Positions 1 through 8,794 of a DNA stretch of 64,000 bases are shown in pieces. The stretch's first letter is position 1, and every line of letters begins with the position of its first letter. The notes under the pieces were generated by a model. The model made no database searches. It saw nothing but the letters and a program-made list of their open reading frames with translations, and was not told the origin of the DNA. The stretch is from assembly GCF_013034685.1 (NCBI RefSeq), contig NZ_WQGO01000008.1:103951-167950 (forward strand), in the 5' to 3' direction. The stretch comes from Ruegeria lacuscaerulensis. GTDB taxonomy: Bacteria; Pseudomonadota; Alphaproteobacteria; Rhodobacterales; Rhodobacteraceae. The translations under genes were made by a program, and so were the position numbers.

Positions 1-488
1 TGCGCATGCAGATCCTGCCGCAGGACCGGATCATCGGTGTCGAGACCGGAGGCTGCCCCCACACGGCGATCCGCGAGGATGCTTCGATCAACCTTGCCGC
101 CGTGGCCGAAATGCAGGACCGCCATCCGGAGGTCGATTTGGTGCTGATCGAAAGCGGTGGCGACAATCTGTCAGCCACATTCAGCCCGGAACTTGCGGAT
201 GTGACGCTTTACGTAATCGACGTTGCCGCTGGCGAGGAAATCCCGCGCAAAGGTGGCCCCGCGATCACCAAATCCGACATTCTGATTATCAACAAAACCG
301 ACCTGGCACCGCATGTCGGCGCATCGTTGGACGTCATGAACCGCGACGCGACACGGATGCGCAGCGGCAGACCTTTCGTATTTGCGTCACTTCGACATCG
401 CAAAGGGGTGGATGATATCGTGTCTCTTCTTGCTCGGATCGGAGGCCTGCCAACACTCATGGCGGCAACCGAGCCGGAAACGGTCTGA
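1..488 (+). CDS. ureG: Urease accessory GTPase UreG, 3' part (5' end lies outside the window)
   Basis: UreG is a SIMIBI-class GTPase that works with UreD, UreF and UreE to deliver nickel to the urease active site in the cytoplasm. The visible part carries the UreG hallmarks [16 protein letters not shown] (with the conserved CPH metal-binding motif), the [17 protein letters not shown] block, and the base-recognition motif [13 protein letters not shown]. The reading frame is open to the first base of the window, and the first ATG at position 6 falls inside the conserved core, so the P-loop and the real start lie upstream. The protein ends with a short tail after the GLPTL segment. The rest of the urease cluster is presumably upstream. 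The next gene is convergent and unrelated. Confidence 0.95.
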   Translation, partial: RMQILPQDRIIGVETGGCPHTAIREDASINLAAVAEMQDRHPEVDLVLIESGGDNLSATFSPELADVTLYVIDVAAGEEIPRKGGPAITKSDILIINKTDLAPHVGASLDVMNRDATRMRSGRPFVFASLRHRKGVDDIVSLLARIGGLPTLMAATEPETV

Positions 489-520
489 GGTTAGCACCCG
501 CAAACTTGGCTTGGCGCTAA

Positions 521-543
521 GCCGGATGAGCGTGTCCGGTTTG
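521..543 (+). terminator. Weak hairpin between convergent ureG and permease gene
   Basis: A 5-bp CCGGA/TCCGG stem with an 8-nt loop is followed by TTT about 35 bp after the ureG stop. It could terminate ureG transcription. The stem is short, so this is tentative. Confidence 0.25.
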
Positions 544-615
544 GCGCACATTTGACCATTTACTTGCGTTAAACAGCTTCTGCTCTAGACCGACTTCCCT
601 TCGCAAAGGCGGCGG

Positions 616-2118
616 CTATCGTTTTCCGGCGACAATCCTGTCAAGGATCAGAGCGCAGAACAAGATCGCTAGACCGGCAAGAATGCCTTGTCCCGCTGCC
701 GCGTATTGCAGAGCTTCAAGCACATCTTCACCCAGCCCTTTGGCACCGATCAGTGAGGCCACAACCACCATCGCCAGAGACAGAAGAATAGTCTGGTTCA
801 CGCCTGCCATAATGGTCTTCGCCGCAAGCGGAAGATCGACACGCCACAGCAAATAGCGCGGTGTCGCACCAAACGCCAATGCGGCTTCGCGTACGGTTTC
901 AGGCACTTGTTGAAGCCCGAGTACAGTAAAACGGATGACCGGTGGGCTGCCAAAGATCATGGTCGCGACGACACCCGCGGGTTTGCCCGATCCGATAAAT
1001 GCAACAACCGGGATCAGGTAAACAAAGCTTGGCATGGACTGCATGAAATCGAGGATCGGACGAACAATTGCAAATGCCTTGGGACGACGGGCGCAATAGA
1101 TCCCAAGTGGGATGCCAAGCGTGATCGAGATCAACGCCGCAGCCCCTAACAATGCAATGGTTGTCATTGCTTTTTCCCAGAAATCGAGCAAACCCAAATA
1201 TGCGAGCGCAGCCCCGGTGAAGATGGCAACGCGAGCACCGGCAGTGAGATAGGCCAGCAACACGATGACAAGCCCGACTACGGGCCACGGGGTTTGCACA
1301 AGAATAACCTCTATGCAGTCAAGAAGGGTTCTCATGCCGAATGTCAGACTGTCAAAAAAACCGCGTCCAGTGGTTTTGGTCCAATCAAATACGGCCTGAA
1401 CGCCATCGCCGACGGTCAATCTCCAGGTGCGATCCGTGGGAAAGGACTTCAGCACAGCAAACGCATCAGGCTGGGCAAACTTAATTACGGACAGGCTCAC
1501 AACGCTGCCAAAAAGAAACACCGCGACCAGCAGACGCTGGGGTGACCACCCACTCGCTGCGCTTCGGTCCGAGCGCCACCGCGCGAACTGGCCCTCAAGC
1601 GTCCAGTTGGCAAGAGCGGCTTGGATAAATTTGAACGCCACCAACAACAGCAGCCCAACAATAATGAATCCAAGTCCAGTCGCATCCGCCTGAACCGCCG
1701 CGTCCTGAGCTTGTGCCAGAGCTGTTTCCAGTGACTCTGCAGCCCGTTTCAAGGAATCCAGAGATGATGCCCCTGTTTGCTCAGCGACTGCGATCTGTTC
1801 ACGACGAAGGTCGAGCGTCTCTCCGATTTTTTCCGCGCGCTGCCGGGCTTCGCGGCCAAGATCCCCAAAAAGACCTTTGCCAATCTGAATATAGGCAAAG
1901 GTTTCCAGCACCATAAAGCTCAGAAACCACGACCAAAGACCGCGCGCGCCAAACCAGAGCGGCCCAAGGATTGCAGCGGCCAGATTCAGCGTGAAGCGAT
2001 AGCCAGGGGCTTCCATCATATAGGCAAATGTTTTGCGGTAGTAATCCGCGCCGTTGCCAACAAATTCTTCGACCAGACGGCCCAGTCTTTCGGCGGTTTC
2101 GGGTTTAATATCCGACAT
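616..2118 (-). CDS. Glycine betaine/proline-type ABC transporter permease (ProW/OpuAB family) with N-terminal extension
   Basis: This is the inner-membrane subunit of a quaternary-amine ABC importer. The C-terminal part (about residues 290-495) is a BPD_transp_1 domain with the family motif DFMQSMPSFVYLIPVVAFIG and the EAA-type loop VREAALAFGATPRYLLWRVDLP that docks on the ATPase. The protein has 500 residues, well above the roughly 280-350 of many ProW proteins. The first 220 residues hold extra hydrophobic segments (around 40-75 and 148-168) separated by a charged, Ala/Glu/Gln-rich stretch that should form a coiled coil (about 85-145). It is the last gene of the minus-strand operon, 9 bp after the ATPase gene. 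Betaine or a related methylated amine is the likely substrate, but choline or DMSP cannot be excluded. Confidence 0.9.
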   Translation of the reverse strand: MSDIKPETAERLGRLVEEFVGNGADYYRKTFAYMMEAPGYRFTLNLAAAILGPLWFGARGLWSWFLSFMVLETFAYIQIGKGLFGDLGREARQRAEKIGETLDLRREQIAVAEQTGASSLDSLKRAAESLETALAQAQDAAVQADATGLGFIIVGLLLLVAFKFIQAALANWTLEGQFARWRSDRSAASGWSPQRLLVAVFLFGSVVSLSVIKFAQPDAFAVLKSFPTDRTWRLTVGDGVQAVFDWTKTTGRGFFDSLTFGMRTLLDCIEVILVQTPWPVVGLVIVLLAYLTAGARVAIFTGAALAYLGLLDFWEKAMTTIALLGAAALISITLGIPLGIYCARRPKAFAIVRPILDFMQSMPSFVYLIPVVAFIGSGKPAGVVATMIFGSPPVIRFTVLGLQQVPETVREAALAFGATPRYLLWRVDLPLAAKTIMAGVNQTILLSLAMVVVASLIGAKGLGEDVLEALQYAAAGQGILAGLAILFCALILDRIVAGKR

Positions 2119-2127
2119 AGCCAGTCC

Positions 2128-3177
2128 TCACGCCTGATTTTGTTGAATTGCGCGGATGAGGCCGGTGCGATTGATCACTCCGACTGTCTTGCCATCATCG
2201 ACGACGGCTACAATCCCATGTCCTTCAACGCACAGGTTCATGAGTTCGTCCAGATCCATCTCAGGATGCGCTTCATGAGGGTCATCGGGTATGGGACCGT
2301 TCTGGGCCTCGTGTTCATCAACAGGTGTCATTACGGAATGTGCAAAGATCATGTGAAGCTTTGATATTCCGGCGACGAAGTCCGCAACATAATCATCTGC
2401 GGGGTTAAGGATGATCTCTTCCGGGGTGCCTACCTGTACGATGCGCCCATCCTTCATGATTGCAATTCGGTGACCAATGCGAATTGCCTCGTCTAGGTCA
2501 TGGGTGATGAACATCGTTGTCTTGTTCAACTCGCGGCTCAGCGCCATGAACTGATCCTGCAACTGTTTGCGGATCAATGGATCAAGCGCAGAAAAAGGCT
2601 CGTCCATCAGCAGGATTTCCGGATCCGACGCAATGGCGCGGGCCAGCCCGACGCGCTGCTGCATCCCGCCCGACAGTTCATGCGCATATTTGTCTTCCCA
2701 ACCGGTCAGCTCCACCAGGTTAAGAACGCGCTCGGCCTCTTCCCAGCGCCGCGCCTTACCTGTACCGCGAATTTCAAGCGGCATCGCCACATTGTCTCGC
2801 ACGGTCCGATGCGGCATCAGGCCAAAATTCTGGAATACCATGGCGACGCGACGATTGCGCAAGTCCCGCAATCCTTCGGGCCCCAAACCCATGACATCTT
2901 CGCCATCAAGCAGGATCTCACCTGCAGTCGGCTCCAATAGCCGATTGACGTGACGTACCAAGGTCGATTTGCCCGATCCAGACAGCCCCATGACGCAGAA
3001 AAGCTCTCCGCGTTCGATCTCAAAGCTGGCATCGGCGACACCTACAACGCAGTTAAATCGTTCAAGAACCTCAGGTTTTCCCAACCCTTCCGCGTGAATG
3101 GCCGCAAGTGCTTCTTTTGAACGATCCCCAAAAACTTTCCACACGCCTCGCGCGTCGATGGCTATATCTTTGGCCAT
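2128..3177 (-). CDS. Glycine betaine/proline-type ABC transporter ATP-binding protein with C-terminal CBS region (ProV/OpuAA family)
   Basis: This cytoplasmic ATPase powers the betaine importer. Walker A is GLSGSGKS (residues 64-71), the signature is LSGGMQQR near 165, and Walker B is LLMDEPFSALD near 190, followed by the H-loop FITHDLDEA. As in ProV/OpuAA, an N-terminal extension precedes the nucleotide-binding domain, and the end (about 280-349) resembles a CBS module (EGHGIVAVVDDGKTVGVI). In characterised homologues this module senses ionic strength or c-di-AMP. At 349 residues it is slightly shorter than E. coli ProV and may carry less than a full CBS pair. It lies between the binding protein (71 bp upstream) and the permease (9 bp downstream). 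Confidence 0.95.
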   Translation of the reverse strand: MAKDIAIDARGVWKVFGDRSKEALAAIHAEGLGKPEVLERFNCVVGVADASFEIERGELFCVMGLSGSGKSTLVRHVNRLLEPTAGEILLDGEDVMGLGPEGLRDLRNRRVAMVFQNFGLMPHRTVRDNVAMPLEIRGTGKARRWEEAERVLNLVELTGWEDKYAHELSGGMQQRVGLARAIASDPEILLMDEPFSALDPLIRKQLQDQFMALSRELNKTTMFITHDLDEAIRIGHRIAIMKDGRIVQVGTPEEIILNPADDYVADFVAGISKLHMIFAHSVMTPVDEHEAQNGPIPDDPHEAHPEMDLDELMNLCVEGHGIVAVVDDGKTVGVINRTGLIRAIQQNQA

Positions 3178-3248
3178 GGCTCCACCCAGAAAATGATAGT
3201 GCGTGCCGACGGCGCTGCCCGCCGTCGGCGATTTCGATCAAGCCCGGT

Positions 3249-4214
3249 TTAGTTTAGGCCCAGCCATCCATCCACGGTGTCCCCATTCTCGGCAATCCAT
3301 GCGGCGACTACTTCGGAAATGTCGCCACCCTGAACAACGACCTTGTAGGTGAGCTCCGACAGCGCATCCGAATCCATGTCGATATTTGCCAATAGCGACG
3401 CGGCTGCAGGGTTCCGTTCGTTCAACGAGTTCGAGTAGGCAACCTTGACGGTTTTAACAACGTCGCCACTGGTGATCTTCGATTTGGCATACCAATCCGC
3501 GTCATCACCGGGCTGAACAATCGTGTATTCATCAGGGTTGTGGGGCGGTTCTTCGATCATCGTCATATCGTAAAGCGCATGAACATAGTGCGGTTTATAG
3601 CAATAAAAGACGACACCCTCTTCGTTCGACACTGCATCCTTCAAGCGTGCGTAGAAGACGGTTTCGTCTTCAGTGCTCGGCTCAAGAAATGTCTCGACGC
3701 CGTAGTCGCGCACTTTGACCCGGTGCACGTTGGTCGACGCCCATCCCGAAGCACCGATCCAGATCTCACCCTTACCGTCACCATTGGCGTCATAGAGTTG
3801 CTGAGCGTCCGGGGTCGCCAGATCAAAGATGGATTTGATGTTGTGCTTTTCGGCCATGTAAGTCGGGGTGCAGAAGCCGGCTTTACCTTCGTATGAACCA
3901 GACGAAAGAGACACCGTGCCCTTTTCATCCACATACTCATCCGTGAAGGACGACTGGTTTGGCAGCCAGACATCCGGGTGCACGTCAATGTCACCACGCC
4001 CGCCGTCCATCGCGGCGAAAATGACGGCATTCGCACCGGGGGCATAGCCCACTTCGCCGCCCAGACGACCTTCGATGATCTGGCCAATTACGTTGGCCAT
4101 GATCTTTGCTCCGGGCCAGCTCGGCTCACCAACCATTACCTTTTCTTGCGCAAATGCACTGGTTGCGCCGAGGCTTAGCACAATGGCTGTTGAAATTTTA
4201 GTTAACGTTTTCAT
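3249..4214 (-). CDS. Periplasmic glycine betaine/proline-type ABC substrate-binding protein (OpuAC/ProX family)
   Basis: This protein captures the solute in the periplasm and delivers it to the adjacent ProV/ProW-type membrane complex. A signal peptide covers about residues 1-22 (Lys-rich start, hydrophobic core, AFAQ cleavage region). The mature protein shows OpuAC features: VGEPSWPGAKIMANVIGQII, the DGGRGDIDVHPDVWLPNQ segment, and several Trp and Tyr residues (WIGASGW, CYKPHYVHALYD) of the kind that form the aromatic cage for trimethylammonium groups. It lies 24 bp after the DUF1989-GcvT gene in the same operon. The exact ligand (glycine betaine, proline betaine, choline, DMSP or another) cannot be read from the sequence. 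Confidence 0.93.
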   Translation of the reverse strand: MKTLTKISTAIVLSLGATSAFAQEKVMVGEPSWPGAKIMANVIGQIIEGRLGGEVGYAPGANAVIFAAMDGGRGDIDVHPDVWLPNQSSFTDEYVDEKGTVSLSSGSYEGKAGFCTPTYMAEKHNIKSIFDLATPDAQQLYDANGDGKGEIWIGASGWASTNVHRVKVRDYGVETFLEPSTEDETVFYARLKDAVSNEEGVVFYCYKPHYVHALYDMTMIEEPPHNPDEYTIVQPGDDADWYAKSKITSGDVVKTVKVAYSNSLNERNPAAASLLANIDMDSDALSELTYKVVVQGGDISEVVAAWIAENGDTVDGWLGLN

Positions 4215-4238
4215 CCTGTTGGTTCTCCTTTTTTTGAT

Positions 4239-6566
4239 TTATGCTCTGGCGCGCGTGCGTTGCGGATCCACAAACGGGATATCCACAACCACCCCACCAA
4301 GACGTTTTAGGCGACCGTCCAATTGTCCAATTTCCAAGCGGGTGCCAGTCTCGGAAAATTCGATCGATAGCCGTACCATCGCAATGGCGCATTCAAACGT
4401 GGGCGAATACGTGGCAGAGGTTACCTCGCCGATTTGCCGTTCTCCGGCAAAGATCGGGGCGCCATGCGCGGGAACATCGCTGCCGCCTAGCGTCATGCCT
4501 TTTAAAACCCGACGTGGGTTTTCGGCATTTCGCGTCAATGCACCCTTGCCGACGAATTTGGGTTTGTTCAGATCAATCGCAAAGCCCAGCCCCGCTTCAA
4601 ACGCATCGACGCCTGGGGTGAATTCAGCACCGGCCGCAGCTAGCCCCGCTTCGATCCGAATGGTCTCAAGCGCGGCCGACCCCATTGGCGTGATGTTAAA
4701 CTCTTGCCCGGCTTCCATAAGAGCATCCCAGAGCAAAAGCGCATCGACCTGAGAACAGAACACCTCATATCCGAGTTCGCCGGTATACCCCGACCGTGAC
4801 AGCATAAACGGCGCCCCGTCGCGGGAGTGCAGCCGGGCGATTGTGACACCAAACCACTTTAGTTGTTCCAGAGACGGGACATGCGGCTGCGTAAACACAA
4901 TCTTGCGCAACAGGTCCCGCGAACGCGGCCCTTGCAGCGCCAGATTGGGAAGAGACCCTCGCATCGCATGAATGCGCACATGAAGGTTGTTTTCCAAGGC
5001 CAAAGCTTCAAGCACGCGGGCACTCTCTTCAGTGCCGCAACACCAGCGGAACAGGTGATCGCTTAGCCGGAACAGCGTGCCGTCATCAATCACAGCCCCC
5101 GTCTGATCGCACATCAAAGTATACGATCCGCGCCAAACCGACAGCTTTGCAACGTTGCGTGTCGTGGCCAATTGCAAAAGCTTCTCAGCATCCGGCCCGA
5201 TGATGTCAAATTTCCTTAGGCCGCTCATATCCTGAAGGGTCACGGCTTCGCGACACGCCCAATATTCTCCGATCGAACCGACTGAAGGAAAGCTGACAGG
5301 TGCCCAAAGATCCCGCGCAGGTGCGAAGTCCTGCGTCAAAGGCTCCAACCGCTTGAAGAATGCAGACTCCTGACTGAGCGACATTGGGGCATCTTCCTTT
5401 TCACGATAAGCAACAGCGCGGCGAATTGGGGTGTTCGTCGTGTAAATCCGGACGTGTACGTCTGTTGGATTCCAGCCGTTGATCGGGTCTATGTCGTCCG
5501 GACAGGCGGTTGACACACAGGTGAGCCGCTCCATCGCTCGCATCGCCACATAATCACCAGGTCGCGAATAGCTCTCCGCAGTCCGGAGATCATGGGTGTG
5601 GGGATCAACCCAGGTATTCCAAAAGAAATTGATCGCAGGCCAGGCTGAACGCCGCCGTACTCCGAATGGGTCCAACGCCGCCGAAATATTGTCCGAGCAG
5701 TTTACGTGGCCTGGAAAACCGCGCTCTTCGTACCCCCGTGCGGTGCAGGCCAGTCCAAAGGTATCATGACGCCCACAAGTGTCCTGAAGTACATTCAAAA
5801 GCGGGTTCATGTCCTGATCAAAAAATTTGTCCAATGATCCGGGTCCCGGATAGCTGCGCCGAACCAGAGATCGCGTGGCCGTATTGTCAATCAACAGCTC
5901 TTCGCCCCTGTCCAGCCCGTCGGTGCGCAGAGCAAGAAAATCCGAACATTGCTGTCCTTCGACATCAATGATCTGAACAACTTCGCCGGGGGCCAATTCA
6001 TAGGCCACGCCAGTACCCCGTGCGACGGTGAACTCGTCTCGCACATCTCCCAATTCAGGCGGCAAGATTGGCGTATTGCGTTTGGCGGGCTGAAAGGATG
6101 CCGTGACCCAGCTGTTGAGAGCGCCAGATACCAGTTGTTCGTTATTGCCCAAGCGCACCACCCAGACAGTGACGCGCGCTTTCACGCTGAAAACCACCTG
6201 ATCTTCCGACGCCGGAACATTGGTGACGGGAATGTCACAAGATGCATTCCCACCCATTGTAGTCACCCAACCCAACAAAGCCCGACAATCAGCAGCATTC
6301 ATGTCCAGCTTGCCTGTGGCATTTACCCCGAGGGCCGCGAGAGCATCTTTGCCTTTTGAGTCGAATGCACCGATCTGCAGATCGGACGTCAGCCAGCGGC
6401 CCGATAGTGAAAGCAGGTCCCCGGGCTGCATGTCAAACCGTTTAGCTTCTCGTGCCGCGAGCCGATGGGTTGTCCCGCTTTGCGCCTTCGGAAAGCCAAA
6501 GAAGGATCGCTCGGGAGAAGTCCACCCGATGTTGCTGAAGTCGTGAATGACCGAATGGGACGTCAT
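4239..6566 (-). CDS. Fusion protein: DUF1989 (urea-carboxylase-associated) region plus GcvT/aminomethyltransferase-family domain
   Basis: This 775-residue protein opens the transporter operon. The first 370 residues match the DUF1989 family, with GEVVQIIDVEGQQCSDFLAL, the NCSDNIS Cys/Asp segment, and the CPDDIDPINGWNPTDVHVRIY block. DUF1989 proteins often accompany urea or guanidine carboxylase genes. Residues of about 390-770 form a GcvT-like tetrahydrofolate-dependent domain: SVGSIGEYWACREAVTLQDMS, DQTGAVIDDGTLFRL (the position of the GcvT catalytic Asp), SRSGYTGELGYEVF and the C-terminal PAHGAPIF/GEVTSATYSP barrel. GcvT relatives include aminomethyltransferase, DMSP demethylase, and sarcosine or dimethylglycine oxidising enzymes. 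Since a betaine-type importer follows directly, a role in demethylating the imported compound with folate as acceptor is a reasonable inference. The substrate is unknown. Confidence 0.85.
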   Translation of the reverse strand: MTSHSVIHDFSNIGWTSPERSFFGFPKAQSGTTHRLAAREAKRFDMQPGDLLSLSGRWLTSDLQIGAFDSKGKDALAALGVNATGKLDMNAADCRALLGWVTTMGGNASCDIPVTNVPASEDQVVFSVKARVTVWVVRLGNNEQLVSGALNSWVTASFQPAKRNTPILPPELGDVRDEFTVARGTGVAYELAPGEVVQIIDVEGQQCSDFLALRTDGLDRGEELLIDNTATRSLVRRSYPGPGSLDKFFDQDMNPLLNVLQDTCGRHDTFGLACTARGYEERGFPGHVNCSDNISAALDPFGVRRRSAWPAINFFWNTWVDPHTHDLRTAESYSRPGDYVAMRAMERLTCVSTACPDDIDPINGWNPTDVHVRIYTTNTPIRRAVAYREKEDAPMSLSQESAFFKRLEPLTQDFAPARDLWAPVSFPSVGSIGEYWACREAVTLQDMSGLRKFDIIGPDAEKLLQLATTRNVAKLSVWRGSYTLMCDQTGAVIDDGTLFRLSDHLFRWCCGTEESARVLEALALENNLHVRIHAMRGSLPNLALQGPRSRDLLRKIVFTQPHVPSLEQLKWFGVTIARLHSRDGAPFMLSRSGYTGELGYEVFCSQVDALLLWDALMEAGQEFNITPMGSAALETIRIEAGLAAAGAEFTPGVDAFEAGLGFAIDLNKPKFVGKGALTRNAENPRRVLKGMTLGGSDVPAHGAPIFAGERQIGEVTSATYSPTFECAIAMVRLSIEFSETGTRLEIGQLDGRLKRLGGVVVDIPFVDPQRTRARA

Positions 6567-6588
6567 GGAAACCTGCAGCCGCAGCCAA

Positions 6589-6604
6589 ATGTAACTAGTT
6601 ACAT
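6589..6604. promoter_or_regulatory. Perfect 16-bp palindrome, probable LacI-family operator (site 1)
   Basis: ATGTAACTAGTTACAT is a perfect palindrome centred on the CTAG dyad, in the divergent region between the DUF1989-GcvT operon and the LacI-type regulator gene. It has the size and symmetry typical of LacI-family operators. Confidence 0.65.
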
Positions 6605-6610
6605 AAGTTG

Positions 6611-6626
6611 ATGAAACTAGTTACAT
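6611..6626. promoter_or_regulatory. Second copy of the palindrome with one mismatch, probable LacI-family operator (site 2)
   Basis: ATGAAACTAGTTACAT differs from site 1 at one base, with a centre-to-centre distance of 22 bp (about two helical turns). Read on the minus strand, a consensus -35 hexamer TTGACA (complement of 6628-6633) lies directly upstream of this site. A bound repressor would therefore sit inside the promoter of the betaine operon. Confidence 0.6.
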
Positions 6627-6679
6627 GTGTCAAGTTTATTTCTATAGCGCTTGCTGAACAGCCTCGATTAAGAAAGTAA

Positions 6680-7690
6680 ATGACTGAAAAAGAGACAAAG
6701 AAACGAGCCAACCTCAGGGACGTGGCCAGAGCCGCCGGTGTTTCCGTCGCCACGGTTTCGCGTGTATTAAACACACCTGAGGCTGTATCCAAGAACACGC
6801 GCGACCGCGTCCAGCAGGCAATCGAATCCCTTCACTTTGTCCCCAGCGCAGCTGCCAGGGCCATAAACTCGGGGCGAACTCGGGTGGTGGGTGCTTTGGT
6901 GCCGACACTGGACAATGCGATCTTCGCCAGATTCCTCTCTGCACTCGAATATGAACTCGGCGAGTTCGGGTTATCCTTGGTGGTTGCAACAACCGCAGGA
7001 GACCCGGGAATCGAAGCCGAGAAGGCGCAACGTCTGATCGACATTGGTGCAGAAGCGCTAATCGTTTCCGGAATTACCCATAGCCCTGATTTCGACAACC
7101 TGATTTCTCGCACGCGGCTGCCAACCATAGCCACATCTTACTACGACGACGGATATTCACTGCCTACCATCGGCTATGACAATGCGCGCGCTTCCCGCAT
7201 GGCACTGCAATACCTCATCGACGCGGGGCACCGCCAAATTGCCGTTATTCACGGCCCAGCGGACAACAACGACAGAACGCGGGCGCGCCTTTCAGGCCTG
7301 CTTGTCGATATGCCGGGTTTGGAGACTTTCAAATTTGAAACTAAAATCACTTTGGAAGGCGGCGCAACAGCCATCCAAAACGCCCTGAGCGCTGGAACTC
7401 ACTTCACCGCCGTAATGTGCACGTCGGACGTTCTCGCGCAGGGCGTACTTTTTGAGCTACATCGGCAAGGCATGGTGGTTCCATCAAACGTCTCTTTGGT
7501 TAGCATCGATGACCTGCCCGTATCCGGTCAATCGGTACCAGGCATTACAACGGTTCACTTGCCGGTGGTTGAAATGGGAAAGAAGACCGCAAACGCGGTC
7601 ATCCGATGGATTGAGGACGGCATCCGCCCTGACTCACAGTTGATTGATGTTACTCTTAAATTGCGACAGTCGGTGGCTGAAATAACATGA
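6680..7690 (+). CDS. LacI family transcriptional regulator of the divergent DUF1989-GcvT/ABC operon
   Basis: This is a 336-residue LacI/GalR-type DNA-binding protein. The N-terminal helix-turn-helix and hinge read RANLRDVARAAGVSVATVSRVLNTPEAVS followed by the conserved AARAINSGRT hinge. The rest is a periplasmic-binding-protein-like effector domain (VVGALVPTLDNAIFARFLSALE, GHRQIAVIHGP, the VSIDDLPVS motif). It is divergent from the transporter operon across a 113-bp region holding two near-identical palindromes, which implies control of both directions. The effector is likely the transported compound or a breakdown product (inference). Confidence 0.92.
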   Translation: MTEKETKKRANLRDVARAAGVSVATVSRVLNTPEAVSKNTRDRVQQAIESLHFVPSAAARAINSGRTRVVGALVPTLDNAIFARFLSALEYELGEFGLSLVVATTAGDPGIEAEKAQRLIDIGAEALIVSGITHSPDFDNLISRTRLPTIATSYYDDGYSLPTIGYDNARASRMALQYLIDAGHRQIAVIHGPADNNDRTRARLSGLLVDMPGLETFKFETKITLEGGATAIQNALSAGTHFTAVMCTSDVLAQGVLFELHRQGMVVPSNVSLVSIDDLPVSGQSVPGITTVHLPVVEMGKKTANAVIRWIEDGIRPDSQLIDVTLKLRQSVAEIT

Positions 7691-7776
7691 CAGTTAGCAG
7701 GTAGCCCCCCTGAACTCGGATGACCGCTTGTTGCGCCAAGTCAGCCCTTTTCTTATGCAGTTCGAATGTCTGGTTT

Positions 7777-7791
7777 GTCCGCCAATCGGAC
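7777..7791. terminator. Small hairpin between convergent regulator and SDR genes
   Basis: GTCCG-ccaat-CGGAC forms a 5-bp stem in the 143-bp space between two convergent genes. There is no clear U-tract, so it is at most a weak or bidirectional terminator. Confidence 0.2.
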
Positions 7792-7833
7792 GTTCGGTGG
7801 GCTACAACACGCGGCTAGACAGTGAGCGGCGAC

Positions 7834-8766
7834 TCAGGAGCCCAATTTGCCTAACACTGCAGACCGATTGAATGTCAGCAATGCAGGCTGCGCCTGCGCT
7901 CGCGTTCGGCCCAACTTGGACGCTGCCTCCAAACCCATAATCTGCTTTGATGAAGCCAGAACCGCCACCCTAAACAAGTCCGTTTTGGGCAAACTGCCTA
8001 TTTGCCTTTGGACTTGTGGCAGACGTAAATCACGCACAAGGTGACCGCCATCCACATCCAAGACCGAGCCCGTTAGAAACCCGTTTGTCATCGCCATGAC
8101 AACGGCTTGTGCGATGTCCTCGGCCTCTCCAACCCGTCCTGCGGGCAGGCTGCTGCCAACCTGCGCATACATGGCTTCACGTGTCTCTTCCGGCGTTGCG
8201 GCATAGGCTTCGGTTGCAACCATGCCAGGGCTGATGCAATTCACCCGCGCCCGACCAGCCAACTCTAGCGCCAGCCCTTTGGCCAGCGCTTCGACCGCCG
8301 CGTTTACTGCGCCCAGGCCAGTAGCTCCGGCGGATGGGCGACGACTGAGCACGCCGGAAAAGAACGTGATGGAGCCGCCTTTGACCAACACCGGCAACAC
8401 TTCACGTGCAGTCATATAGGGGCCGATGAACTTGGCCTCGAACATAGCGCGCAGATCGTCGATGGGCAGGTCGGTGAACGCCCCACGCGCAGCACTTGAA
8501 GCAGAGATCACCAAGTGGTCAACCGATCCCAGCCCTCTGGCCCAGGAGGACACTCCTGCTCCATCAGTCGTATCCACGGGCGCGATCCGTACCCCGCTCC
8601 CAATTTCGCCCGCGGCAGCCTGAAGCTTGGCAGTATTGCGACTGGCGATTGTAACTTTTGCCCCGAGGGCGGTAGCCATTTTTGCTGTTGCTTTCCCCAT
8701 GCCGCTGCTGCCACCAACGATGACAATGTGTTTGCCACTCAGGGCGGTCTCGAAAACAGTGTTCAT
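7834..8766 (-). CDS. SDR-fold protein lacking the usual YxxxK active site
   Basis: This 310-residue Rossmann-fold protein has the SDR nucleotide-binding start IVIVGGSSGMGKATA and the C-terminal NCISPGMVATEAYA plus LTGSVLDVDGGH. In the region that normally reads Y-x-x-x-K it has GATGLGAVNAAVEAL, so the catalytic Tyr and Lys appear to be replaced by Leu and Asn. This pattern is seen in a subgroup of SDR-like proteins whose reaction is not established. It carries about 60 residues beyond the typical SDR end. It is the second gene after the MDR reductase (28-bp gap) and is probably controlled by the divergent LysR regulator. Its start is supported by a GAGGA ribosome-binding site. Confidence 0.85.
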   Translation of the reverse strand: MNTVFETALSGKHIVIVGGSSGMGKATAKMATALGAKVTIASRNTAKLQAAAGEIGSGVRIAPVDTTDGAGVSSWARGLGSVDHLVISASSAARGAFTDLPIDDLRAMFEAKFIGPYMTAREVLPVLVKGGSITFFSGVLSRRPSAGATGLGAVNAAVEALAKGLALELAGRARVNCISPGMVATEAYAATPEETREAMYAQVGSSLPAGRVGEAEDIAQAVVMAMTNGFLTGSVLDVDGGHLVRDLRLPQVQRQIGSLPKTDLFRVAVLASSKQIMGLEAASKLGRTRAQAQPALLTFNRSAVLGKLGS

Positions 8767-8794
8767 TGCTGTGATTCCTCTTTTACTGGATGGG

